Below are positions 1-8,698 of a DNA stretch of 64,000 bases, in pieces. This stretch comes from Opitutia bacterium. GTDB taxonomy: Bacteria > Verrucomicrobiota > Verrucomicrobiia > Opitutales > Seribacteraceae. Position numbers and translations under genes: made by a program. The stretch covers positions 22,734-86,733 of the forward strand of contig PCBO01000010.1 of NCBI GenBank assembly GCA_002730975.1, written 5' to 3'. A model generated the notes under the pieces. The model did not search any database. It saw only the letters and a program-made list of their open reading frames with translations, and was not told the DNA's origin. The first letter of the stretch is position 1. The number at the start of each line of letters is the position of its first letter.

Positions 1-961
1 CTCCATCTTTTTCGGCATCCGTTCGCATGGTTCGAAGCTTATACAAAACATAATCGCTTCCTAAATACCCGGTACGGCGTTGAGAAAAGAAAACCGAACC
101 ACGTGAATCAAATAAAATGAGAATTGATGCAATTGCCAAAATAGGAATTGAAAAAATAAGCCCTATAATTGCCACCAGTATGTCCAACAATCTCTTCGCC
201 CGATGAAAAAGAGGATGACGAAGCCTCAGGTCGAGTCGAGCCAACCAAGCCTCGTCAACGTATTGTGGGGGAATACGTGCAAACGTTCGTTCCCAGAAAT
301 CCACGATATCGGAGACGCGGGTACCGCCAGTCAACAAGGCAACCACATTAAGCAAACCTTTGCTTTCGCTATCGCTTTGCGTAACCACTTCGTGGATACC
401 ATGCTCTTCGCAATATCCAACAAAATTCTCAACAGATTCTGGCATACCTTCGTTGAATAATTTCAACTGCAATTGCTCTCCGCCCTCCTTGAGAGCCATA
501 GAAAGTTCATTAGAAGCCTCCTCAGTAAGCAAAGCCAAAACCTTGGGGCGAGACCGTGATGCCATGCCCTCGATAGCCAATCTCATGATCATAACGCCGG
601 TCACAGAACAGCCGACAATTTTCGCCAAGGCAAACCGCCCAACGAATCGATACTCAATGGCCCAAACCATAAGCAATAAAACAAAACAAGCACCAATTGC
701 TGCAAGAGTGCAGGCCGCAACTCGAAATCGCCACGAACGAGTGGACCGTTTCTCATGCACGCCCAAAACTTCACCCGCAACCCAGAAGCCGAAACCGTAA
801 AAAAAGGCGTAGAAGACGAGACGCTCGGTCGGAACGGACCTCAATGTCTCGCTAATCGGCGACCAGTAAAGTGGCACGAAGGTCGCGGCACAGGATGCCG
901 TAACCAAGTCCAGCAAGGTCCAAGCCCCTTTACTCAAGTTCCAGTCCGATTTACGAGACAT
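1..961 (-). CDS. Polyprenyl glycosylphosphotransferase (initiating sugar transferase), 3' end outside window
   Basis: Not in the ORF track because the frame has no stop before the left edge; I translated it directly. It starts MSRKSDWNLSKG at 961 and stays open for 320 codons. Four hydrophobic segments come first (for example LDLVTASCAATF and LAAIGACFVLLL), then a soluble nucleotide-binding-like middle, then a hydrophobic hairpin (LLDILVAIIGLIF) leading into SQRRTGYLGSDY and YKLRTM. The last two are the signature of the bacterial sugar transferase (WbaP/WcaJ type) catalytic domain. This family moves a sugar-1-phosphate from a UDP-sugar onto undecaprenyl phosphate at the inner membrane, the first step of repeat-unit assembly. 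The remaining catalytic part (about 140 residues in relatives) lies beyond base 1. The gap to the upstream glycosyltransferase is 47 bp. It is the second initiating transferase of the locus (see 22401..23036). Family is certain; the sugar used is unknown. Confidence 0.93.
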   Translation of the reverse strand, partial: MSRKSDWNLSKGAWTLLDLVTASCAATFVPLYWSPISETLRSVPTERLVFYAFFYGFGFWVAGEVLGVHEKRSTRSWRFRVAACTLAAIGACFVLLLMVWAIEYRFVGRFALAKIVGCSVTGVMIMRLAIEGMASRSRPKVLALLTEEASNELSMALKEGGEQLQLKLFNEGMPESVENFVGYCEEHGIHEVVTQSDSESKGLLNVVALLTGGTRVSDIVDFWERTFARIPPQYVDEAWLARLDLRLRHPLFHRAKRLLDILVAIIGLIFSIPILAIASILILFDSRGSVFFSQRRTGYLGSDYVLYKLRTMRTDAEKDG

Positions 962-1008
962 AAGAAAGACTCTAAGAAAATAACAGGTTTAGCAACAATG
1001 CGAAACAA

Positions 1009-2148
1009 TTACTCAAGTGATTCTAAATGTTCCGCAAATCGAACGGATTGAAAGCGACGATCAAGTGATGGACGAAGGGTCCGAACATTCGTCGCCATTC
1101 GCTCTTGGCGCCCAGGGTCGTTTTTGAAGGCAACAATCGCGGATGCAATCGCCAATGGATCGGTTCGCTCGAAGGTCAATCCCACTCCTCGCTTCAAGAG
1201 AAAGGCAGATAGTTCTCCCATAGGCGAAGTCAAAACCGGCAAACCCGCACCGAGAAAATCGAAAACCTTAGCAGGTAATGCCTTCGTCATAGCCTCCGTT
1301 TCCTTAAGTAAGCAAATTCCAAGATGGCACTCGCTCAGAAACTCTGCGAGCATGCTTAGAGGCAACTCTTCAATAAACTCCGTTGCGCCCCAATCGCCCG
1401 ATGATCGAGCTTCCTCCAATTCGCCTGCAAGAACGAAACGAACCTCTCCATCTAACTTCTCCACCTCCAAGATAATACGCCTTAACGCATCAACCTCATA
1501 GAAACGCCCCAATCGCCCATGATATGCTATGGTAAAACTTTGACGTTTCGGACGGCTCAAATTCTCTTCGGTAAAATGCCTGCCATCGAAACCGTTAATG
1601 ACCTTGGCCACCTTCACAGAGCCCACTGATTTCTCTAAATCCTTGGTCAACCCACTCGTAACAGTAGTAAGCAGTCGAGCCCCAGCATAATTCCTTGTTT
1701 CAATCCTGCTGAGGGTTCTCCCAATAATACCCTCTGACGCAACCACCCCAAGATCGAACAAGACGGCTGGATATCTATCACGCACATCGAAGACATAGGG
1801 AATACCAGCACGCTTTGAGGCCCTAGCGCACAGGGAAGCCATAAAGAAAGGAGGTGAAGTGATTATGGCCAAGTCAACTTTCGGACTTAATCCTTCGAGT
1901 AAACGGCTTAGGTCACGCCCAAGCCTTATCTCTTGCAAGAATCGCCGGCCCAAACCTGCACGATTGGAAGGTGTAGGGAACCGAGAATTAACAATACGGA
2001 GATTCTCCCCGCTCACCTTCCCTTCCCGTGAGGTCAAGATCGATACATCGTGCCCTCGTTGTACCATGGCATCGGACCAAGGTCCCGTTCGGGATGCGGC
2101 GGCAGCCTTCATGGGATAAAACTCGGATGTAATAATCCCGACTTTCAC
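1009..2148 (-). CDS. GT4 glycosyltransferase (WbuB-like)
   Basis: A 379-residue glycosyltransferase with the two-Rossmann GT-B layout. The N-terminal MKVGIITSEFYPMK and the central EVRD-like stretch FDVRDRYPAVLF resemble the WbuB/WcaI group. The C-terminal KVFDFLGAGLPVLTS matches the nucleotide-sugar binding region of GT4 enzymes. It should add one sugar to the undecaprenyl-linked repeat unit at the cytoplasmic face of the membrane. The start is GTG at 2148, directly against the TGA of the upstream 2-epimerase, so translation is probably coupled. It is related to the glycosyltransferase at 24896..26131, which has EVRDVWPAILVD at the same place. Donor and acceptor cannot be told from sequence. 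Confidence 0.9.
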   Translation of the reverse strand: MKVGIITSEFYPMKAAAASRTGPWSDAMVQRGHDVSILTSREGKVSGENLRIVNSRFPTPSNRAGLGRRFLQEIRLGRDLSRLLEGLSPKVDLAIITSPPFFMASLCARASKRAGIPYVFDVRDRYPAVLFDLGVVASEGIIGRTLSRIETRNYAGARLLTTVTSGLTKDLEKSVGSVKVAKVINGFDGRHFTEENLSRPKRQSFTIAYHGRLGRFYEVDALRRIILEVEKLDGEVRFVLAGELEEARSSGDWGATEFIEELPLSMLAEFLSECHLGICLLKETEAMTKALPAKVFDFLGAGLPVLTSPMGELSAFLLKRGVGLTFERTDPLAIASAIVAFKNDPGRQERMATNVRTLRPSLDRRFQSVRFAEHLESLE

Positions 2149-3234
2149 TCACCAATGATCAATGATTGCTTGGGCAATCGTTTCGGAGGAATTTCCATCA
2201 CCGTATAGGTCGACCGACCAATCCGGATTCGAAGACAAAGCCTCCTCGGCCTTTTCGGATATAGATTCAATCATAGGACGAACCAACCTATTGTGACCGC
2301 CGGGCAACAATTCGATCCATTCCGTTTCCGAACGCAAGGTGACGCAAGGAACCTTTTGAAAGAAAGCTTCCTTCTGCATACCACCGGAATCGGTCATGAT
2401 CAGCGATGCAGAACTTTCCAACCTGAGTATGTCAAGATAACCAACAGGATCAACTATCTTGATTTCGGAGGCCAGTTGATCCATAAGTTCAAACTCTTTC
2501 ATGCGAGCGAGAGTTCGGGGGTGGACCGGCAGAACCACAGGCAGGTTCTCCGCAACTTGTCCAAGGCCCTCGATTAACCAATTTAGCACATCCCTCGAAT
2601 CCACGTTCTCGGCTCGGTGCAGGGTGCAAAGAGCGAATCCTTTTTCACGCAAGCTCAACCGATCGAGAATCGTACTTTTGGACCTCGACTTTTCACCAAA
2701 AAGAAGAGCTGCATCGAGCATGACGTCTCCGGTTCGAACCACCTTTTCGTCGGCAATCCCCTCACGATTCAAACGCTTGACGGCTTCCTCGGTAGGAGCG
2801 AACAACAAGTCACAAGCATGATCAGTAAGGATACGATTGATTTCTTCGGGCATAGCTCGGTTTTCCGAACGCAACCCAGCCTCCACATGGGCGCACGGAA
2901 CATTTAGCTTCGAGGCGGCAAGAGCTCCGGCCAAGGTCGAGTTCGTGTCTCCGTAAACGAGAACACAGTCAGGAGATTCATCAACCAGCAATTCCTCGAT
3001 TTTCAGCAACATCTGACCGGTCATGGCACCATGACCGCCACCTGATATTCCAAGATTGGCTGAAGGTTTTGGGATACCCATTTCCTCAAAAAAAACTTGG
3101 GACATATTGTCGTCGAAATGCTGACCTGTATGGACGAGAAACTCACTAGTTCCGGTTTTTTCCATTAAAGCCTTTGAAACTACAGCTGCCTTGACGAACT
3201 GCGGGCGCGCCCCGATGACACTAAAAACCTTCAC
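2149..3234 (-). CDS. wecB: UDP-N-acetylglucosamine 2-epimerase, non-hydrolysing (WecB/WbpI family)
   Basis: At 361 residues this is the usual length. Family motifs are all present: GARPQFVKAA (8-17), GDTNST (95-100), HVEAGLR (116-122), PEEINR (129-134), TLHRAENVD and DSGGMQKEAFF. The enzyme interconverts UDP-GlcNAc-type and UDP-ManNAc-type sugars by epimerising C2. Details such as HTGQHFDDNMS and the late IVDPVGYLD/TEWIELL segments look closer, from memory, to WbpI, which works on UDP-2,3-diacetamido-glucuronate. That choice would fit the WbpA/B/D/E-like genes at 44-50 kb. The start is GTG at 3234, sharing a GTGA overlap with the stop of the upstream glycosyltransferase. Class is certain; the exact substrate is inference. 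Confidence 0.95.
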   Translation of the reverse strand: MKVFSVIGARPQFVKAAVVSKALMEKTGTSEFLVHTGQHFDDNMSQVFFEEMGIPKPSANLGISGGGHGAMTGQMLLKIEELLVDESPDCVLVYGDTNSTLAGALAASKLNVPCAHVEAGLRSENRAMPEEINRILTDHACDLLFAPTEEAVKRLNREGIADEKVVRTGDVMLDAALLFGEKSRSKSTILDRLSLREKGFALCTLHRAENVDSRDVLNWLIEGLGQVAENLPVVLPVHPRTLARMKEFELMDQLASEIKIVDPVGYLDILRLESSASLIMTDSGGMQKEAFFQKVPCVTLRSETEWIELLPGGHNRLVRPMIESISEKAEEALSSNPDWSVDLYGDGNSSETIAQAIIDHW

Positions 3235-4388
3235 GTCTCAAGTCGGACTTTGGGGATCAATCTCCGGTATAGATCGCCGAGTGCCTTTTCCTGCTTTTCC
3301 CAGCATCGCTCTTCTGCCATTAGCCTGGCTCTCACGCCCATGGTCCTGACATCCGCAACCAACCATTCATCAACCGCCATACGGATACCGTCGGCGGTAA
3401 GTTCCGAGCAGATTACCCCGCAACCATAACGTTCCACCACTTCCCTCAGCTCTGGCAAATCACTCACCACTACGGAAGTACCAGCCATTCCGTACTCAAA
3501 CAACTTGTTAGGTAGACAATAGCGGTAACTCAAGCACTCGTCCTCAATTAAACATAAACCTCCATCTGCAGAGGACGCGTATTCCACTACTTTGCTTCCA
3601 GGCACAGGCTCCAAAAAAAACACGTTCGCTTCACAACTCGCCCGCTCTCGGACTAGAGCTTCCAATCTATTTCCCTCACGGGAAGTCCCTCCACTTCCCA
3701 TCAGGACCAAGACTCTGTCCTCGCAACCAGAAAATGCGTCAAGCATGGCTTCCACCGAACGTCCCGGCGACAAAGCACCCAAGTAAAGAAAAAGTCGCGT
3801 CTCTAGAGAAATCCCAATACGCTTACGCAAGGCTTCAGATTTTTTCGGATTATGAAGCCTGGGCGAGTTCATTACAACACGGGGCTTCCTCCGAGAATAC
3901 TTTTTTGCGTACCAATCAGCAATTCGTTCGCCCACCGTGATCAGCTCATCCACAAACGGCATCAAGGCGCGTTCCATCACCTTGTAAATGATTTTTCGCG
4001 ATCCACGAGCTGCCATCTTCTCAGTCTCCAGCTCGTGCGCATCGTAAACGATCTTCATTCGACCACCACGAATAAGTTTACCGATGACGGCAAGTGGCAA
4101 AGGTTCCAAATCGTGACAATGCACCAAGTGGAAACCGTTCACGGAGGTCAAAAAACGCCAACTCAACGCGACAAGAGCCCACAACCTCCGGCCACTCCCG
4201 CACCTAATGACTTCCCACCCGTCTCGTTTTTCCTTGGCGGGCAACCCCACTCCCCCAAAGGCGAGCACCCTCACCGAGAACCCAGCAACAGACAAACTAT
4301 CGCAAGTTTTTTCAACACGTGAATCGTTCCTGAATTCGTTAAAAACAAGATGTAGAACCGCCCCTCGCTCCTTTTTTCTTTTTTTCAT
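3231..4388 (-). CDS. GT4 glycosyltransferase
   Basis: The ORF track starts this at 4472, but that would overlap the upstream asparagine synthase by 83 bp and add residues unlike the family. I take the internal ATG at 4388 (MKKRKKERG), one base after the upstream stop. The protein is then about 385 residues. It has LHLVFNEFRNDSRVEK at the start, YDAHELETEKMA in the linker region and PNKLFEYGMAGTSVVVSDLPE in the C-terminal donor-binding domain, all typical of GT4 enzymes in polysaccharide loci. It is a paralogue of the gene at 34076..35215, which shares VYDAHELETE and the LPNKFFEY region. Cytoplasmic, membrane-associated assembly of the repeat unit is expected. Linkage is unknown. Confidence 0.9.
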   Translation of the reverse strand: MKKRKKERGAVLHLVFNEFRNDSRVEKTCDSLSVAGFSVRVLAFGGVGLPAKEKRDGWEVIRCGSGRRLWALVALSWRFLTSVNGFHLVHCHDLEPLPLAVIGKLIRGGRMKIVYDAHELETEKMAARGSRKIIYKVMERALMPFVDELITVGERIADWYAKKYSRRKPRVVMNSPRLHNPKKSEALRKRIGISLETRLFLYLGALSPGRSVEAMLDAFSGCEDRVLVLMGSGGTSREGNRLEALVRERASCEANVFFLEPVPGSKVVEYASSADGGLCLIEDECLSYRYCLPNKLFEYGMAGTSVVVSDLPELREVVERYGCGVICSELTADGIRMAVDEWLVADVRTMGVRARLMAEERCWEKQEKALGDLYRRLIPKVRLET

Positions 4389-4389
4389 A

Positions 4390-6342
4390 TCAGGGTATTG
4401 AGACGGAAAAGCAGTCCAACCATTCGCCGAAACACAGAGCCCGCCAGTAACGCGAGTCAAAACCTGAACCATGCTTTACCATACGCTCAGCCTCGGCTTT
4501 CAATTCTGAGCTAAATAAGCCTGCACCAAGCTCTACGGACTTGTCGATCTTTGAGAGAAACCAATCCGGACGCTTACGGACGAACCACTCGTGTTCAGAT
4601 GCGGCAAAACCTATTTTGTCTCGTCGAGCCACCAATTGGCTTGGCAAAATATCCCGCATAGCCTCACGCAGCACTCGCTTAGTAGTTGCCTGCGAAACCT
4701 TGAGCTCGTCAGGCAATCTCATGGCGAATTCAACAAGTCGGTAATCTAAAAAAGGAACCCGACCTTCGACAGACCAAGCCATCGAATTCCGGTCTTCCCA
4801 ATGCAACAATTTCGGCAAGCTCGTAAAGGCAATCTGAGCATAGTTCAATTCACCCACGCTTCTCGCACGACCTCCATACTGGGATGGAACATTGCTGCCG
4901 CTTACGCCGAGCTTGTCAAGATTCAGCCAACTCGGACCAATGTGATTTTTTTTCAAAAACATACGAAACCTTTGCCGCAAAGCATCGGGCAACAAATAGT
5001 CTCCGATTTCCATGAAAGTTCTTGTTAAGGAAACACCTGTTCTGCGCATGGCCATTATTTCTCCAATGGCTTCCGTCAAATGCCCCTTGCTCAACATACC
5101 GGCGAGAGCACACGAACGATAAAAAGTGTAACCGCCAAATAATTCGTCAGCACCCTGTCCGTCGAGTACGACCTTCACCCCTCCTTTTTTTGCCAAGGAA
5201 AAGACCAAGCTTTGAACAAAAATACTGGCCGAGCCAAAGGGCTCGTCTTGTGTGTAAATCAAGTCGGACAACTCGTCTGCCAAGAGATCAAATTGAGGCA
5301 TAACAAAGGACGGATCGATTTGTCTTCCCTTCAAAACCATCTCCATCCATCGACTCTCGTCTAACCTCGGGTCTTCCGCCCGAGCGGAAAACGAACGCTG
5401 CCCAGAACCACTGGCCTTCTGTATCCGCTCGTCAATCAAGCATACGATAGCAGAGGAATCGATCCCTCCGGAAAGGCAGGAACCGACTTCGACATCCGCC
5501 CGTAGGCGCAGTCTAATGGAGTCGCGCATCAAGTCTCGCAAAGTGGCAGCAGCCTCTTCCATGCTTATCTCAGAACGCGCAACCGTCTCCAGACGATACC
5601 ATTTTGTAATGGTCGATAGGATTTTTCCACCCACGAAACTCTTCCCAGCATCAATCTCCAACCTCTCTCCAGGAGCAAGCTGGCTTACACCTTTGAAAAA
5701 AGTGCTAGTTCCATGATCCTGCATACCCCAAGCAAGAAAATCATAAGCCGTTTGAGAATCTAATTTTGGATTCCAGTCAGGAAGTGCTTCGAATTGCTTA
5801 ATTTCAGAAGCGAAAAAAATAGAATTACCTTCTTTTCCCCTGTAAAAATAAAGAGGTTTAATCCCGAATCTGTCCCTGACAGCATGAATCACTTTCAGTC
5901 TTTGGTCATAAATGACGAAAGCAAACATTCCATTAAAACGGTTGAGGCAGGCAGGTCCCCATTTTTCCCAGCAAGCCAGAATAGTCTCTGTATCAGTTCC
6001 TGAATCGAAACAAACTCCATCCCGTTCTAATTCGGCTCGCAATTCCGGGTGGTTGTAGATCTCTCCGTTGAAGACAATCCATAAATCTCCAGAAGCCGAA
6101 CGCATAGGTTGCAGACCCGCATCGGACAAGTCCACTATTGAAAGACGTCTGTGTCCCAATGCTAAACGCAAGAACTGTGTTTTCTCTTGTTCATTACCGA
6201 AAGGTTCAACGCATTCATCTAGGCCAAACATTCCAGCATATCCTTCACCATCCGGCCCTCTGTGGGCTACTGCGTTTGTCATACGCTGAAGGACTGCTGT
6301 CGAGATAGGTTCATTGGATAGCCAAGCAGCTATTCCGCACAT
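4390..6342 (-). CDS. asnB: Asparagine synthase-like glutamine amidotransferase (paralogue 1)
   Basis: 650 residues. Met-Cys2 gives the N-terminal nucleophile of a class II glutaminase; HRGPDGEG (28-34), GHRRLSIVDLS (63-73) and FNGEIYN (91-97) complete that domain. The synthetase half has the PP-loop SGGIDSS (291-297), LDGQGADELFGGY and EGRVPFLDYRLVE. AsnB-type enzymes adenylate a carboxylate and replace AMP with ammonia from glutamine. In surface-glycan loci such paralogues are often thought to amidate uronic acids or amino-acid substituents rather than make asparagine. The gene lies between two glycosyltransferases: the upstream one overlaps it by 13 bp and the downstream one follows after one base. 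That placement supports a glycan role. Two further paralogues lie in the window at 14565 and 40341. Confidence 0.92.
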   Translation of the reverse strand: MCGIAAWLSNEPISTAVLQRMTNAVAHRGPDGEGYAGMFGLDECVEPFGNEQEKTQFLRLALGHRRLSIVDLSDAGLQPMRSASGDLWIVFNGEIYNHPELRAELERDGVCFDSGTDTETILACWEKWGPACLNRFNGMFAFVIYDQRLKVIHAVRDRFGIKPLYFYRGKEGNSIFFASEIKQFEALPDWNPKLDSQTAYDFLAWGMQDHGTSTFFKGVSQLAPGERLEIDAGKSFVGGKILSTITKWYRLETVARSEISMEEAAATLRDLMRDSIRLRLRADVEVGSCLSGGIDSSAIVCLIDERIQKASGSGQRSFSARAEDPRLDESRWMEMVLKGRQIDPSFVMPQFDLLADELSDLIYTQDEPFGSASIFVQSLVFSLAKKGGVKVVLDGQGADELFGGYTFYRSCALAGMLSKGHLTEAIGEIMAMRRTGVSLTRTFMEIGDYLLPDALRQRFRMFLKKNHIGPSWLNLDKLGVSGSNVPSQYGGRARSVGELNYAQIAFTSLPKLLHWEDRNSMAWSVEGRVPFLDYRLVEFAMRLPDELKVSQATTKRVLREAMRDILPSQLVARRDKIGFAASEHEWFVRKRPDWFLSKIDKSVELGAGLFSSELKAEAERMVKHGSGFDSRYWRALCFGEWLDCFSVSIP

Positions 6343-7490
6343 AAGCTCTTTCCTCGCTTTCTCAAAGCATTTGTATAATCACCATTTATTTTCGAAACTA
6401 TACGAACAGGGTCATGCCATTTTTCGACGAAAGCCCTACTGGCTTTTGCAATCCTAAGGAGTTCTTCCCTCGGCATGCCAAGAACTTTTTTAAGTCCTTC
6501 TTTTATATTGTCAGGAGTAACTTGAATAAAAGGAAGATCATCTTTCATCTCGGAGGGAATGAATTGAAGATCATTCTCGCGAATATAAACCAATACGGGC
6601 TTACCCAAGGCCATCGCTTCCACTGCCAAACCGCCATACCAACCTGCAAACAACTGATCGACCAGTACATCTATGGCCTTATATTGCCGGCATGCCTCTT
6701 GATGGCTGACGCCTTCGACCAAAATCAGATCAAACTCAAATCCTTCTTTCTTCAAAGATTCCAGTGCATTGAGAATCAAATAAGTCCCTTTTGCCTTCCG
6801 ATGGCTGGGGGCATGACCGATCCTAAGAGGACGCGCAGACACCTGTGTAAATGAAGGTAACCATTTCGAAAGGTCTAGATGGCTATATGGAATAAACTTT
6901 GATCCTTTTGGTAAAACATGCAGCAAATCGGGATTAAGAGCATAAATACCATCGGCAAACCGAGACATCCTTTCGATGCATTTGCGCTTAAAGGAATCGG
7001 AAGATTTATTGTAATAATGATGATCGACTTGTGAGGCTATAGAATATTTAAATTCTTTTAGACTGTATGCCCCCTGCCTAGCATCATCTCCCTGATAATG
7101 AACGAAAATGGGTTTGCCCAAACCCTTTACCAAGCAAAGTTCAAAGTACTGCAATGTCCATGTGTACAAAGAATATACTTTTCTTAAAAATCTCCTAAGG
7201 AATCCATCGCCTGGTTTTTCAGGATAAAGCGGAGAAGCAAAAGAGGTCCCGAAATTGTAATGCACAATATGAAACTTCCAGTAGATGGTTAGGATCGCAA
7301 AAATCCTTTTCAGTTCGACCTTAAACAGATTATCTCTTTCTTCAAAAAGGATTCTGTCGACACCGTAGTCGAGATAATTGCTCTTGAGGGTAATCAGACA
7401 ACTATCCAATCCAAGTTCATTCTGAACCCTCCTGATTTGGCTTGGGTTCCCCCCTACGACCGTTGGGCAATGCAAGACTCTAGTTTTCAA
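6330..7490 (-). CDS. Glycosyltransferase, GT-B fold
   Basis: 386 residues. The start is TTG at 7490 (reads TTG AAA ACT AGA); no better ATG lies nearby and the N-terminus KTRVLHCPTVVGGNPSQ looks complete. Motifs include HYNFGTSF, FVHYQGDDARQG, IGHAPSHRKAKGT and VDQLFAGWYGGLAVEAMALGKPV. The last two are the nucleotide-sugar side of a GT4-like enzyme. The glycosyltransferase at 10137..11444 shares the HAP-HR-KG pattern and the late E-Q-L-G-AVE pattern, so the two are paralogues. It ends inside the start of asnB paralogue 1 (13 bp overlap). Upstream lies a broken methyltransferase whose last reading frame overlaps this start, so the original translational coupling may have been lost. Donor and acceptor are unknown. 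Confidence 0.86.
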   Translation of the reverse strand: MKTRVLHCPTVVGGNPSQIRRVQNELGLDSCLITLKSNYLDYGVDRILFEERDNLFKVELKRIFAILTIYWKFHIVHYNFGTSFASPLYPEKPGDGFLRRFLRKVYSLYTWTLQYFELCLVKGLGKPIFVHYQGDDARQGAYSLKEFKYSIASQVDHHYYNKSSDSFKRKCIERMSRFADGIYALNPDLLHVLPKGSKFIPYSHLDLSKWLPSFTQVSARPLRIGHAPSHRKAKGTYLILNALESLKKEGFEFDLILVEGVSHQEACRQYKAIDVLVDQLFAGWYGGLAVEAMALGKPVLVYIRENDLQFIPSEMKDDLPFIQVTPDNIKEGLKKVLGMPREELLRIAKASRAFVEKWHDPVRIVSKINGDYTNALRKRGKSLCAE

Positions 7491-7805
7491 TAGAAAGAAA
7501 ATTCAAAATAATTTCACCATCTATCCATTGTTCTCCAAGGTGCATTCGATAAGGAGAATTCTCAAATCGTTCAGATTGTTGTTACTCATCGACAACTAAA
7601 CCAAATATTTGAATTCAAAAGATGAGCATTCGAATAGCAGTGCGTTAGCCTTTCCATTCCCGCAACCTGCATCAAGAATCCTTTTTTTATTGGATAAAGA
7701 CTTCTTAAATTCAGATAAATTTCGAAAGCCATTTCTGTTAAGAATCCAATTCTGCGTATTAGAACCCTCTAGTAAAACATCTTTCAAAAAACTTTTGGAA
7801 TTCAT
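7480..7805 (-). pseudogene. Remnant of a class I SAM methyltransferase
   Basis: The ORF at 7596..7805 (69 residues, MNSKSFLKDVLLEG) contains ILDAGCGNGKANALLF. This is the glycine-rich SAM-binding motif I of class I methyltransferases. It then stops at KYLV just where motif II (usually GxD) should begin; real enzymes of this type run past 200 residues. After the stop, a different frame reads QQSERFENSPYRMHLGEQW and onwards to LNFLSIEN and a TAG at 7480..7482, overlapping the next gene's start. The simplest reading is a methyltransferase that lost most of its middle and now has frame-disrupted ends. I am sure of motif I and the truncation. Whether the second fragment belongs to the same gene is less certain. 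No function is expected unless the short peptide is kept for translational coupling. Confidence 0.6.
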
Positions 7806-7843
7806 TTCCCGTTTATCTCTAAAGCCTTTTTATGAATTGGATT

Positions 7844-8698
7844 TCATAAAAGATCTAAAATTCCAGTCTTAATCTTTACTTTAGGATCATACAGTTTGTT
7901 TTTCATTAAGGATATGTCTGCAATCAAATCAGAGGGTTCGCCATCTTTTCTCCGAAAAATTGGTTTTTTGCCCAATTTTGATCCAATTTCACAGCAAATA
8001 TCTCGAATCGAAAGCGTTTCACTGCCTGCAATGTTGATGACCAAACTGGTCGGCATTCCAAGTGTTGCAACAACTGCTTTACTTGCATCACTAATATGTA
8101 TGGGGTTAATTCTAATACCATTTTCACCTTCCAAGATAATAGGTTTCCCCAACTTTACTAAATCCACTAATCGCGGAAGAAGCATTGAACGATTCTGGCG
8201 ACGACCATACATAAAGAAAAACCTTAAAACTTCTACCTTCATTAATGGTGAATAGCTCTGAGCAAGTAATTCACTACTGAGCTTGCTTCCCAAGTAATAT
8301 CCTAAATTTCCCGAAGATGTAATTTGGGAATTTTCATTAAAGGCAGTCTTTCCTGATCCATAAACCCCTCCGGAAGAGGCGTAAACGAATTGTTCGACAC
8401 CTATCGTTTTGGCATAGTCGAGAAGACGCGCAGTTGAATCGACATTCACCTTGAATATGTGCAAGGCTGAATCGGGGAAATCCCGAAAGTGCGCCGACTG
8501 CGCTAGATGAATGACCACCTTAATCCCACTAGGCAGATGCTCTACTGACCATTGTTCATTCAAATCTAGAACATGGTATTTAACCGAGGGAACAGGATTT
8601 TTCGGCATGCATCGAACGATCGCATGAAGCTCAACGCCTTGCAATCTTTCAAGCAAGTCACGGCCAAGTAGGCCATTTGCTCCAGTAACCAGAATCAT
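7844..8698 (-). CDS. NAD-dependent epimerase/dehydratase (extended SDR)
   Basis: 284 residues with the SDR dinucleotide site TGANGLLG (5-12), the active-site serine region YASSGGVYG and the catalytic Tyr-Lys pair in YYLGSKLSSE. Extended SDRs of this kind reduce or epimerise 4-keto nucleotide sugars. Candidate substrates in the window are the 4-keto products of Gmd (45161..46156) or of the WbpM-like dehydratase (16626..18569), because no other obvious 4-ketoreductase is present. The start overlaps the stop of the upstream flippase as ATGA. The C-terminus is short (about 284 against the usual 300-320 residues) and ends at the edge of the degraded methyltransferase region. The fold is secure; the substrate is not. 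Confidence 0.85.
   Translation of the reverse strand: MILVTGANGLLGRDLLERLQGVELHAIVRCMPKNPVPSVKYHVLDLNEQWSVEHLPSGIKVVIHLAQSAHFRDFPDSALHIFKVNVDSTARLLDYAKTIGVEQFVYASSGGVYGSGKTAFNENSQITSSGNLGYYLGSKLSSELLAQSYSPLMKVEVLRFFFMYGRRQNRSMLLPRLVDLVKLGKPIILEGENGIRINPIHISDASKAVVATLGMPTSLVINIAGSETLSIRDICCEIGSKLGKKPIFRRKDGEPSDLIADISLMKNKLYDPKVKIKTGILDLL

Noticed and set aside
360-1051. Plus-strand ORFs at 360..800 and 755..1051
   Set aside because: They are antisense to the partial sugar transferase at 1..961, whose membrane and catalytic motifs are clear on the minus strand.
4390-6342. Primary asparagine synthesis as the role of the asnB genes
   Set aside because: Three copies are embedded between glycosyltransferases and modifying enzymes; a glycan role is more likely, although the core chemistry is the same.
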